A stretch of 64,000 nucleotides of DNA from Cervus elaphus (taxonomy: Eukaryota > Chordata > Mammalia > Artiodactyla > Cervidae), in the NCBI RefSeq assembly GCF_910594005.1, contig NW_025316715.1, positions 124,001-188,000 of the forward strand, written 5' to 3'. Shown here piece after piece: positions 38,891 to 51,950 of the stretch. Both the position numbers and the translations under genes were made by a program. Position 1 is the first letter of the stretch; each line of letters starts with the position of its first letter. Under the pieces are notes generated by a model. It did no database searches. It was not told the origin of the DNA and worked only from the letters and a program-made list of their open reading frames with translations.

Positions 38891-40047
38891 CCTTTACATC
38901 CTACTCCCATTTTTCACACCTTTTCATGCTCCTCGCATTTTTCACACCTTTTCATGCTCCTGGTATTTGTCACACCTTTTCATGCTCCTTCCATTTTTTA
39001 CACCTTTTCATGCTCCTGTCATTTTTCACACCTTTTCATGCTCCTGGCATTTTTCACAAATTTTCATGCTCCTGGCAGTTTTCACACCTTTTCATGCTCC
39101 TGGCAGTTTCACACCTTTTCATCCTCCTGGCATTTTTCACACCTTTTCATGCTCCTGGCATTTTTCACACATTTTCATGCTCTTGGCATTTTTCACACCT
39201 TTTCATGCTCCTGGCATTTTTCACACCTTTTCATCCTACTCGCATTTTTCAAACCTTTTTTGGTCCTCGCATTTTTCACACCTTTTCATGCTCTTCTCAT
39301 TTTTTAACACCTTTTCTTGCTCCTCGCATTTTTCACACCTTTTCATGCTCCTGCCATTTTTCACACCTTTTCATGCTCCTCGTCTTTTTTTTTCTCCTCC
39401 TGCCATTTTTCACACCTTTTCATGCTCTTAGAATTTTTGACAGCTTTTTATTTTCCTCAAAATTTTCACACGTTTTCATGCTCCTCATATTTTTCACCAC
39501 TTTTCATGCCCCTGCATTTTTCACACCTTTTCATGCTCCTCGCATTTTTCACACCTTTTCCTGTTCCTCGAATTTTTCACACCTTTTCATGCTCCTCGCA
39601 TTTTTCACACCTTTTCACGCTCCTCGCATTTTTCACACCTTTTCATCCTACTCGCATTTTTCACACCTTTTCATGCTCCTCGCATTTTTCACACCTTTTC
39701 ATGCTCCTGGCATTTTTCACACCTTTTCATGCGCCTGCCGTTTTTTACACCTTTTCATGCTCCTCGTCTTTTTTTTTTCCTCCTGGCATTTTTCACACCT
39801 TTTCATGCTCCTGCCATTTTTCACACGTTTTCATGCTCCTCGTCTTTTTTTTTCCTCCTGCCATTTTTCACACCTTTTCATGCTCCTGGTTTTTTTTTTC
39901 CTTTGCTCCTCGCATTTTTCACACCTTTTCATGATCCTCGCATTTTTCACACCTTTTCATGCTCCTCGCATTTTTCACACCTTTTCATACTCCTCGCATT
40001 TTTCACACCTTTTCATGCTCCTCGCATTTTTCACACCTTTTCATGCT

Positions 40048-41125
40048 CGAGGTCTTTTTTTTTTTCTATGCTCCCCGCATTTTTCACACCTTTTCATGCT
40101 CCTCGCATTTTTCACACCTTTTCATGCTCCTCCCATTTTTCACACCTTTTCATGCTCCTGGTCTTTTTTTTTTTTTTTTGCTCCTCACATTTTCACACCT
40201 TTTCATGCTCCTCGCATTTTTCACACCTTTTCATGCTCCTACAATGTTTCATACTTATTCATGCTCCTCGCATTTTTGACACATTTTCATGCTCCTCGCA
40301 TTTTTCACACCTTTTCATGCTCTTAGAATTTTTGACAGCTTTTTATTTTCCTCAAAATTTTCACACGTTTTCATGCTCCTCATATTTTCCACCACTTTTC
40401 ATTCCCCTACATTTTTCACACCTTTTCATGCTCCTCGCATTTTTCAAAATTTTTCATGCTCCTCGACTTTTTTTTTTTTGCTCCTTGCATTTTTCACACC
40501 TTTTCAGGTTGCTGGCATTTTTCACACCTTTTTATGCTCCCCACATTTTTCACACCTTTTCATGCTCCTCGCATTTTTCACACCTTTTCATCCTACTCGC
40601 ATTTTTCACACCTTTTCATGCTCCTGGTATTTGTCACACCTTTTTATGCTCCTTCCATTTTTCACACCTTTTCATGCTCCTGTCATTTTTCACACCTTTT
40701 CATGCTCCTGGCATTTTTCACAAATTTTCATGCTTTTCGCATTTTTCACACCTTTTCATGCCCCTGCATTTTTCACACTTTTTCATGCTCCTCGTCTTTT
40801 TTTTTTTGCTCCTCGCATTTTTCACACCTTTTCATGCTCCTCTCATTTTTCACACCTTTTCATGCTCCTCCCATTTTTCACACCTTTTCATGCTCCTGGC
40901 AGTATTCACACCTTTTCATCCTCCTGGCATTTTTCACACCTTTTCATGCTCCTGGCATTTTTCACACATTTTCATGCTCCTGGCATTTTTCACACCTTTT
41001 CATGCTCCTGGCATTTTTCACACCTTTTCATGCTCCTCGTCTTTTTTTTTTTCCTCCTGGCATTTTTCACACCTTTTCATGCTCCTCGCATTTTTCACAC
41101 CTTTTCACGCTCCTCGCATTCTTCA
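40048..41125 (+). repeat. Block repeated at lag 2265, second copy
   Basis: This is the partner of 37782-38890, shorter by one monomer near 40580. It also has CAGGTTGC near 40506 where the other copy has CATGTTGC. Confidence 0.85.
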
Positions 41126-41959
41126 CACCTTTACATCCTACTCCCATTTTTCACACCTTTTCATGCTCCTCGCATTTTTCACACCTTTTCATGCTCCTCA
41201 CACTTATCACACCTTTTCATGCTCCTCTCATTTTTCACACCTTTTCATGCTCCTGTCATTTTTCACACCTTTTCATGCTCCTGGCATTTTTCACAAATTT
41301 TCATGCTCCTGGCAGTTTTCACACCTTTTCATGCTCCTGGCAGTTTCACACCTTTTCATCCTCCTGGCATTTTTCACACCTTTTCATGCTCCTCGCATTT
41401 TTCACACCTTTTCATGCTCCTGGTATTTGTCACACCTTTTCATGCTCCTTCCATTTTTTTACACCTTTTCATGCTCCTGTCATTTTTCACACCTTTTCAT
41501 GCTCCTGGCATTTTTCACAAATTTTCATGCTCCTGGCAGTTTTCACACCTTTTCATGCTCCTGGCAGTTTCACACCTTTTCATCCTCCTGGCATTTTTCA
41601 CACCTTTTCATGCTCCTGGCATTTTTCACACATTTTCATGCTCTTGGCATTTTTCACACCTTTTCATGCTCCTGCCATTTTTCACACCTTTTCATGCTCC
41701 TCGTCTTTTTTTTTTTACTCCTGCCATTTTTCACACCTTTTCATGCTCCTGGCTTTTTTCACACCTTGTCATCCTACTCGCATTTTTCAAACCTTTTTTG
41801 GTCCTCGCATTTTTCACACCTTTTCATGCTCTTCTCATTTTTTAACACCTTTTCTTGATCCTCGCATTTTTCACACCTTTTCATGCTCCTGCCATTTTTC
41901 ACACCTTTTCATGCTCCTCGTCTTTTTTTTTCTCCTCCTGCCATTTTTCACACCTTTTC

Positions 41960-44900
41960 ATGCTCTTAGAATTTTTGACAGCTTTTTATTTTCCTCAAAA
42001 TTTTCACACGTTTTCATGCTCCTCATATTTTTCACCACTTTTCATGACCCTGCATTTTTCACACCTTTTCATGCTCCTCGCATTTTTCACACCTTTTCCT
42101 GTTCCTCGAATTTTTCACACCTTTTCATGCTCCTCGCATTTTTCACACCTTTTCACGCTCCTCGCATTTTTCACACCTTTTCATCCTACTCGCATTTTTC
42201 ACACCTTTTCATGCTCCTCGCATTTTTCACACCTTTTCATGCTCCTGGCATTTTTCACACCTTTTCATGCTCCTGCCGTTTTTTACACCTTTTCATGCTC
42301 CTCGTCTTTTTTTTTTTTCCTCCTGGCATTTTTCACACCTTTTCATGCTCCTCGCATTTTTCACACCTTTTCACGCTCCTCGCATTTTTCACACCTTTTC
42401 ATCCTACTCGCATTTTTCACACCTTTTCATGCTCCTCGCATTTTTCACACCTTTTCATGCTCCTTGCACTTGTCACACCTTTTCATGCTCCTCGCATTTT
42501 TCAAACCTTTTCATGCTCCTGGTATTTGTCACACCTTTTTTTGCTCCTTCCATTTTTTACACCGTTTCATGCTCCTGTCATTTTTCACACCTTTTCATGC
42601 TCCTGACATTTTTCACAACTTTTCATGCTCCTGGCAGTTTTCACACCTTTTCATGCTCCTGGCAGTTTCACACCTTTTCATCCTCCTGGCATTTTTCACA
42701 CCTTTTCATGCTCCTGGCATTTTTCACACATTTTCATGCTCTTGGCATTTTTCACACCTTTTCATGCTCCTGCCATTTTTCACACCTTTTCATGCTCCTC
42801 GTCTTTTTTTTTTTTTCCTCCTGGTATTTTTCACACCTTTTCATGCTCCTGGCATTTTTCACAACTTTTCATGCTCCTCGCATTTTTCACACCTTTTCAT
42901 CCTACTCGCATTTTTCAAACGTTTTCATGGTCCTCGCATTTTTCACACCTTTTCATGCTCTTCTCATTTTTTAACACCTTTTCTTGCTCCTCGCATTTTT
43001 CACACCTTTTCATGCTCCTGCCATTTTTCACACCTTTTCATGCTCCTCGTCTTTTTTTTTCTCCTCCTGCCATTTTTCACACCTTTTCATGCTCCTGCCA
43101 TTTTTCACACCTTTTCATGCTCCTCGTCTTTTTTTTTTTTCCTCCTGGTATTTTTCACACCTTTTCATGCTCCTGGCATTTTTCACACCTTTTCATGCTC
43201 CTCGTATTTTTCACACCTTTTCATGCTCCTCACATTTTTCACACCTTTTCATGCTCCTCGAATTTTTCACACCATTTCATACTCCTCCTCTTTATTTTTT
43301 GCTCCTCGCATTTTTCATAGCTTTTCATGTTCCTCGTATTTTTCACACCTTTTCATGCTCCTCGCATTTCTCACACTTTTTCATGCTTCTAGAATTTTTG
43401 ACACCTTTTCATCCTCCTCGAAATTTTCACTCCTTTTCATGCTCCTTATATTTTTCACACCTTTTCCTGTTCCTCGAATTTTTCACACATTTTCATGCTC
43501 CTCGCATTTTTCACACCTATTCATGCTCCTCGCATTTTTGACACATTTTCATGCTCCTCGCATTTTTCACACCTTTTCATGCTCCTCGCATTTTTCAAAA
43601 TTTTTCATGCTCATCGACTTTTTTTTTTTGCTCCTTGCATTTTTCACACCTTTTCATGTTGCTGGCATTTTTCACACCTTTTTATGCTCCCCACATTTTT
43701 CACACCTTTTCATGCTCCTCGCATTTTTCACACCTTTTCACGCTCCTCGCATTTTTCACACCTTTTCATCCTACTCGCATTTTTCACACCTTTTCATGCT
43801 CCTGGTATTTGTCACACCTTTTTATGCTCCTTCCATTTTTCACACCTTTTCATGCTCCTGTCATTTTTCACACCTTTTCATGCTCCTCGCATTTTTCACA
43901 AATTTTCATGCTTTTCGCATTTTTCACACCTTTTCATGCCCCTGCCTTTTTCACACTTTTTCATGCTCCTCGTCTTTTTTTTTTTGCTCCTCGCATTTTT
44001 CACACCTTTTCATCCTCCTGGCATTTTTCACACCTTTTCTTGCTCCTCCGATTTTTCAAACCTTTTCATGCTCCTGGCAGTATTCACACCTTTTCATCCT
44101 CCTGGCATTTTTCACACCTTTTCATGCTTCTGGCATTTTTCACACATTTTCATGCTCCTGGCATTTTTCACACCTTTTCATGCTTCTGGCATTTTTCACA
44201 CCTTTTCATGCTCCTCGTCTTTTTTTTTTTTCCTCCTGGCATTTTTCACACCTTTTCATGCTCCTCGCATTTTTCACACCTTTTCACGCTCCTCGCATTC
44301 TTCACACCTTTTCATCCTACTCCCATTTTTCACACCTTTTCATGCTCCTCGCATTTTTCACACCTTTTCATGCTCCTCACACTTATCACACCTTTTCATG
44401 CTCCTCTCATTTTTCACACCTTTTCATGCTCCTGGTATTTGTCACACCTTTTCATGCTCCTTCCATTTTTTACACCTTTTCATGCTCCTGTCATTTTTCA
44501 CACCTTTTCATGCTCCTGGCATTTTTCACAAATTTTCATGCTCCTGGCAGTTTTCACACCTTTTCATGCTCCTGGCAGTTTCACACCTTTTCATCCTCCT
44601 GGCATTTTTCACACCTTTTCATGCTCCTGGCATTTTTCACACATTTTCATGCTCTTGGCATTTTTCACACCTTTTCATGCTCCTGCCATTTTTCACACCT
44701 TTTCATGCTCCTCGTCTTTTTTTTTTCCTCCTGCCATTTTTCACACCTTTTCATGCTCCTGGCATTTTTCACACCTTTTCATGCTCCTCGCATTTTTCAC
44801 ACCTTTTCATCCTACTCGCATTTTTCAAACCTTTTTTGGTCCTCGCATTTTTCACACCTTTTCATGCTCTTCTCATTTTTTAACACCTTTTCTTGCTCCT

Positions 44901-47900
44901 CGCATTTTTCACACCTTTTCATGCTCCTGCCATTTTTCACACCTTTTCATGCTCCTCGTCTTTTTTTTTCTCCTCCTGCCATTTTTCACATCTTTTCATG
45001 CTCTTAGAATTTTTGACAGCTTTTTATTTTCCTCAAAATTTTCACACGTTTTCATGCTCCTCATATTTTTCACCACTTTTCATGCCCCTGCATTTTTCAC
45101 ACCTTTTCATGCTCCTCGCATTTTTCACCTTTTCCTGTTCCTCGAATTTTTCACACCTTTTCATGCTCCTCGCATTTTTCACACCTTTTCACGCTCCTCG
45201 CATTTTTCACACCTTTTCATCCTACTCGCATTTTTCACACCTTTTCATGCTCCTCGCATTTTTCACACCTTTTCATGCTCCTGGCATTTTTCACACCTTT
45301 TCATGCTCCTGCCATTTTTTACACCTTTTCATGCTCCTCGTCTTTTTTTTTTTTCCTCCTGGCATTTTTCACACCTTTTCATGCTCCTCGCATTTTTCAC
45401 ACCTTTTCACGCTCCTCTCATTTTTCACACCTTTTCATCCTACTCGCATTTTTCACACCTTTTCATGCTCCTCGCATTTTTCACACCTTTTCATGCTCCT
45501 CGCACTTATCACACCTTTTCATGCTCCTCGCATTTTTCAAACCTTTTCATGCTCCTGGTATTTGTCACACCTTTTTTTGCTCCTTCCATTTTTTACACCT
45601 TTTCATGCTCCGGTCATTTTTCACACCTTTTCATGCTCCTGGCATTTTTCACAACTTTTCATGCTCCTGGCAGTTTTCACACCTTTTCATGCTCCTGGCA
45701 GTTTCACACCTTTTCATCATCCTGGCATTTTTCACACCTTTTCATGCTCCTGGCATTTTTCACACATTTTCATGCTCCTGCCATTTTTCACACCTTTTCA
45801 TGCTCCTGCCATTTTTCACACCTTTTCATGCTCCTCGTGTTTTTTTTTTTTTCCTCCTGGTATTTTTCACACCTTTTCATGCTCCTGGCATTTTTCACAC
45901 CTTTTCATGCTCCTCGCATTTTTCACACCTTTTCATCCTTCTCGCATTTTTCAAACGTTTTCATGGTCCTCGCATTTTTCACACCTTTTCATGCTCTTCT
46001 CATTTTTTAACACCTTTTCTTGCTCCTCGCATTTTTCACACCTTTTCATGCTCCTGCCATTTTTCACACCTTTTCATGCTCCTCGTCTTTTTTTTTCTCC
46101 TCCTGCCATTTTTCACACCTTTTCATGCTCCTGCCATTTTTCACACCTTTTCATGCTCCTCGTCTTTTTTTTTTTTCCTCCTGGTATTTTTCACACCTTT
46201 TCATGCTCCTGGCATTTTTCACACCTTTTCATGCTCCTCGTATTTTTCACACATTTTCATGCTCCTCACATTTTTCACACCTTTTCATGCTCCTCGAATT
46301 TTTCACACCATTTCATACTCCTCCTCTTTTTTTTTTGCTCCGCGCATTTTTCATAGCTTTTCATGTTCCTCGTATTTTTCACACCTTTTCATGCTCCTCG
46401 CATTTTTCACACTTTTTCATGCTTCTAGAATTTTTGACACCTTTTCATCCTCCTCGAAATTTTCACTCCTTTTCATGCTCCTTGTATTTTTCACACCTTT
46501 TCCTGTTCCTCGAATTTTTCACACCTTTTCATGCTCCTCGCATTTTTCACACCTTTTCATGCTCCTCGCATTTTTCACACCTTTTCATGCTCCTCGGCTT
46601 TTTTTTTTTCCTCCTGGCATTTTTCACACCTTTTCATGCTCCTACAATGTTTCATACCTTTTCATGCTCCTCGCATTTTTGACACATTTTCATGCTCCTC
46701 GCATTTTTCACACCTTTTCATGCTCTTAGAATTTTTGACAGCTTTCTATTTTCCTCAAAATTTTCACACGTTTTCATGCTCCTCATATTTTTCACCACTT
46801 TTCATTCCCCTACATTTTTCACACCTTTTCATGCCCCTCGCATTTCTCAAAATTTTTCATTCTCCTCGACTTTTTTTTTTTGCTCCTTGCATTTTTCACA
46901 CCTTTTTATGCTCCCCACATTTTTCACACCTTTTCATGCTCCTCGCATTTTTCACACCTTTTCACGCTCCTCGCATTTTTCACACCTTTTCATCCTACTC
47001 GCATTTTTCACACCTTTTCATGCTCCTGGTATTTGTCACACCTTTTTATGCTCCTTCCATTTTTCACACCTTTTCATGCTCCTGTCATTTTCCACACCTT
47101 TTCATGCTCCTGGCATTTTTCACAAATTTTCATGCTTTTCGCATTTTTCACACCTTTTGATGCCCCTGCCTTTTTCACACTTTTTCATGCTCCTCGTCTT
47201 TTTTTTTTTGCTCCTCGCATTTTTCACACCTTTTCATGCTCCTCTCATTTTTCACACCTTTTCATGCTCCTCCCATTTTTCACACCTTTTCATGCTCCTG
47301 GCAGTATTCACACCTTTTCATCCTCCTGGCATTTTTCACACCTTTTCATGCTCCTGGCATTTTTCACACATTTTCATGCTCCTGGCATTTTTCACACCTT
47401 TTCCTGCTCCTGGCATTTTTCACACCTTTTCATGCTCCTCGTCTTTTTTTTTTTCCTCCTGGCATTTTTCACACCTTTTCATGCTCCTCGCATTTTTCAC
47501 ACCTTTTCATCCTACTCGCATTTTTACACCTTTTCATGCTCCTCGCATTTTTCACACCTTTTCATGCTCGTCACACTTATCACACCTTTTCATGCTCCTC
47601 GCATTTTTCACACCTTTTCATGCTCCTGGTATTTGTCACACCTTTTCATGCTCCTTCCATTTTTTACACCTTTTCATGCTCCTGTCATTTTTCACACCTT
47701 TTCATGCTCCTGGCATTTTTCACACCTTTTCATGCTCCTCGTATTTTTCACACCTTTTCATGCTCCTCACATTTTTCACACCTTTTCATGCTCCTGGCAT
47801 TTTTCACACCTTTTCATCCTACTCGCATTTTTACACCTTTTCATGCTCCTCGCATTTTTCACACCTTTTCATGCTCGTCACACTTATCACACCTTTTCAT

Positions 47901-48888
47901 GCTCCTCGCATTTTTCACACCTTTTCATGCTCCTGGTATTTGTCACACCTTTTCATGCTCCTTCCATTTTTTACACCTTTTCATGCTCCTGTCATTTTTC
48001 ACACCTTTTCATGCTCCTGGCATTTTTCACACCTTTTCATGCTCCTCGTATTTTTCACACCTTTTCATGCTCCTCGTATTTTTCACACCTTTTCATGCTC
48101 CTCACATTTTTCACACCTTTTCATTCTCCTGGCATTTTTCACACATTTTCATGCTCCTGGCATTTTTCACACCTTTTCCTGCTCCTGGCATTTTTCACAC
48201 CTTTTCATGCTCCTCGTCTTTTTTTTTTTCCTCCTGGCATTTTTCACACCTTTTCATGCTCCTCGCATTCTTCACACCTTTTCATCCTACTCGCATTTTT
48301 ACACCTTTTCATGCTCCTCGCATTTTTCACACCTTTTCATGCTCGTCACACTTATCACACCTTTTCATGCTCCTCGCATTTTTCACACCTTTTCATGGTC
48401 CTGGTATTTGTCACACCTTTTCATGCTCCTTCCATTTTTTACAACTTTTCATGCTCCTGTCATTTTTCACACCTTTTCATGCTCCTGGCATTTTTCACAC
48501 CTTTTCATGCTCCTCGTATTTTTCACACCTTTTCATGCTCCTCACATTTTTCACACCTTTTCATGCTCCTCGAATTTTTCACACCATTTCATACTCATCC
48601 TCTTTTTTTTTTGCTCCTCGCATTTTTCATAGCTTTTCATATTCCTCGTATTTTTCACACCTTTTCATGCTCCTCGCATTTTTCACACCTTTTCATGCTT
48701 CTAGAATTTTTGACACCTTTTCATCCTCCTCGAAATTTTCACTCCTTTTCATGCTCCTTGTATTTTTCACACCTTTTCCTGTTCCTCGAATTTTTCACAC
48801 CTTTTCATGCTCCTCGCATTTTTCACACCTTTTCGTGCTCCTCGCATTTTTCACACCTTTTCATGCTCCTCGGCTTTTTTTTTTTTTT
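41960..48888 (+). repeat. Array segment with beta, beta, alpha order and a local triplication
   Basis: Beta markers lie at 41962 and 45000 and an alpha marker at 46722. Between about 47500 and 48550 a short block is present three times. It is tagged by the private variant GCTCGTCACAC at 47567, 47873 and 48341, and by a monomer shortened to CGCATTTTTACACC just upstream of each. The spacings, 306 and 468 bp, are unequal, so the copies differ by several monomers. No non-repeat sequence is present. Confidence 0.75.
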
Positions 48889-50444
48889 CCTCCTGGCATT
48901 TTTCACACCTTTTCATGCTCCTCGGCTTTTTTCATTTTTGCTCCTCGCTTTTTTCACACCTTTTCATGTTCCTCGCATTTTTCACACCTTTTCATGCTCC
49001 TCCCATTTTTCACACCTTTTCATGTTCCTGGTCTTTTTTTTTTTTTTTTTGCTCCTCACATTTTTCACACCTTTTCATGCTCCTCGCATTTTTCACACCT
49101 TTTCATGCTCCTACAATGTTTCATACCTATTCATGCTCCTCGCATTTTTGACACATTTTCATGCTCCTCGCATTTTTCACACCTTTTCATGCTCTTAGAA
49201 TTTTTGACAGCTTTTTATTTTCCTCAAAATTTTCACACGTTTTCATGCTCCTCATATTTTTCACCACTTTTCATTCCCCTACATTTTTCACAACTTTTCA
49301 TGCTCCTCGCATTTTTCAAAATTTTTCATGCTCCTCGACTTTTTTTTTTTTGCTCCTTGCATTTTTCACACCTTTTCATGTTGCTGGCATTTTTCACACC
49401 TTTTTATGCTCCCCACATTTTTCACACCTTTTCATGCTCCTCGCATTTTTCACACCTTTTCACGCTCCTCGCATTTTTCACACCTTTTCATCCTACTCGC
49501 ATTTTTCACACCTTTTCATGCTCCTGGTATTTGTCACACCTTTTTATGCTCCTTCCATTTTTCACACCTTTTCATGCTCCTGTCATTTTTCACACCTTTT
49601 CATGCTCCTGGCATTTTTCACAAATTTTCATGCTTTTCGTATTTTTCACACCTTTTCATGCCCCTGCCTTTTTCACACTTTTTCATGCTCCTCGTCTTTT
49701 TTTTTTTCTCCTCGCATTTTTCACACCTTTTCATGCTCCTCGCATTTTTCACACCTTTTCATGCTCCTCCCATTTTTCACACCTTTTCATGCTCCTGGCA
49801 GTATTCACACCTTTTCATCCTCCTGGCATTTTTCACACCTTTTCATGCTCCTCGCATTTTTCACACATTTTCATGCTCCTGGCATTTTTCACACCTTTTC
49901 ATGCTCCTGGCATTTTTCACACCTTTTCATGCTCCTCGTCTTTTTTTTTTCCCTCTGGCATTTTTCACACCTTTTCATGCTCCTCGCATTTTTCACACCT
50001 TTTCACGCTCCTCGCATTCTTCACACCTTTTCATCCTACTCGCATTTTTACACCTTTTCATGCTCCTCGCATTTTTCACACCTTTTCATGCTCCTCACAC
50101 TTATCACACCTTTTCATGCTCCTCGCATTTTTCACACCTTTTCATGCTCCTGGTATTTGTCACACCTTTTCATGCTCCTTCCATTTTTTACACCTTTTCA
50201 TGCTCCTGTCATTTTTCACACCTTTTCATGCTCCTGGCATTTTTCACAAATTTTCATGCTCCTGGCAGTTTTCACAAATTTTCATGCTCCTGGCAGTTTC
50301 ACACCTTTTCATCCTCCTGGCATTTTTCATACCTTTTCATGCTCCTGGCATTTTTCACACATTTTCATGCTCTTGGCATTTTTCACACCTTTTCATGCTC
50401 CTGCCATTTTTCACAACTTTTCATGCTCCTCGTCTTTTTTTTTT
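48889..50444 (+). repeat. 1556-bp tandem duplication, first copy
   Basis: This unit corresponds to 50445-51950. Shared points are GGCTTTTTTCATTTTTGC (about 48924 and 50480), the alpha marker (49191 and 50747) and a CCCTCTGGC monomer after a T run (about 49950 and 51506). The copies are adjacent. They differ by substitutions such as CTCGTATTTTTC at about 49637 against CTTTTCGCATT in the second copy. Confidence 0.85.
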
Positions 50445-51950
50445 CCTCCTGGCATTTTTCACACCTTTTCATGCTCCTCGGCTTTTTTCATTTTTGCTCC
50501 TCGCTTTTTTCACACCTTTTCATGTTCCTCGCATTTTTCACACCTTTTCATGCTCCTCCCATTTTTCACACCTTTTCATGCTCCTGGTCTTTTTTTTTTT
50601 TTTTTTGCTCCTCACATTTTTCACACCTTTTCATGCTCCTCGCATTTTTCACACCTTTTCATGCTCCTACAATGTTTCATACCTTTTCATGCTCCTCGCA
50701 TTTTTGACACATTTTCATGCTCCTCGCATTTTTCACACCTTTTCATGCTCTTAGAATTTTTGACAGCTTTTTATTTTCCTCAAAATTTTCACACGTTTTC
50801 ATGCTCCTCATATTTTTCACCACTTTTCATTCCCCTACATTTTTCACACCTTTTCATGCTCCTCGCATTTTTCAAAATTTTTCATGCTCCTCGACTTTTT
50901 TTTTTTTGCTCCTTGCATTTTTCACACCTTTTCATGTTGCTGGCATTTTTCACACCTTTTTATGCTCCCCACATTTTTCACACCTTTTCATGCTCCTCGC
51001 ATTTTTCACACCTTTTCACGCTCCTCGCATTTTTCACACCTTTTCATCCTACTCGAATTTTTCACACCTTTTCATGCTCCTGGTATTTGTCACACCTTTT
51101 TATGCTCCTTCCATTTTTCACACCTTTTCATGCTCCTGTCATTTTTCACACCTTTTCATGCTCCTGGCATTTTTCACAAATTTTCATGCTTTTCGCATTT
51201 TTCACACCTTTTCATGCCCCTGCATTTTTCACACTTTTTCATGCTCCTCGTCTTTTTTTTTTGCTCCTCGCATTTTTCACACCTTTTCATGCTCCTCTCA
51301 TTTTTCACACCTTTTCATGCTCCTCCCATTTTTCACACCTTTTCATGCTCCTGGCAGTATTCACACCTTTTCATCCTCCTGGCATTTTTCACACCTTTTC
51401 ATGCTCCTGGCATTTTTCACACATTTTCATGCTCCTGGCATTTTTCACACATTTTCATGCTCCTGGCATTTTTCACACCTTTTCATGCTCCTCGTCTTTT
51501 TTTTTTCCCTCTGGCATTTTTCACACCTTTTCATGCTCCTCGCATTTTTCACACCTTTTCACGCTCCTCGCATTCTTCACACCTTTTCATCCTACTCGCA
51601 TTTTTACACCTTTTCATGCTCCTCGCATTTTTCACACCTTTTCATGCTCCTCACACTTATCACACCTTTTCATGCTCCTCGCATTTTTCACACCTTTTCA
51701 TGCTCCTGGTATTTGTCACACCTTTTCATGCTCCTTCCATTTTTTACACCTTTTCATGCTCCTGTCATTTTTCACACCTTTTCATGCTCCTGGCATTTTT
51801 CACAAATTTTCATGCTCCTGGCAGTTTTGACACCTTTTCATGCTCCTGGCAGTTTTACACCTTTTCATCCTCCTGGCATTTTTCACACCTTTTCATGCTC
51901 CTGGCATTTTTCACACATTTTCATGCTCTTGGCATTTTTCACACCTTTTC
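50445..51950 (+). repeat. 1556-bp tandem duplication, second copy
   Basis: This is the partner of 48889-50444. Near its end (about 51945) it goes directly from GGCATTTTTCAC to a CTCGTC T-run monomer, while the first copy carries an extra CTGCC monomer. It is also the first part of the block repeated at lag 6194. Confidence 0.85.
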
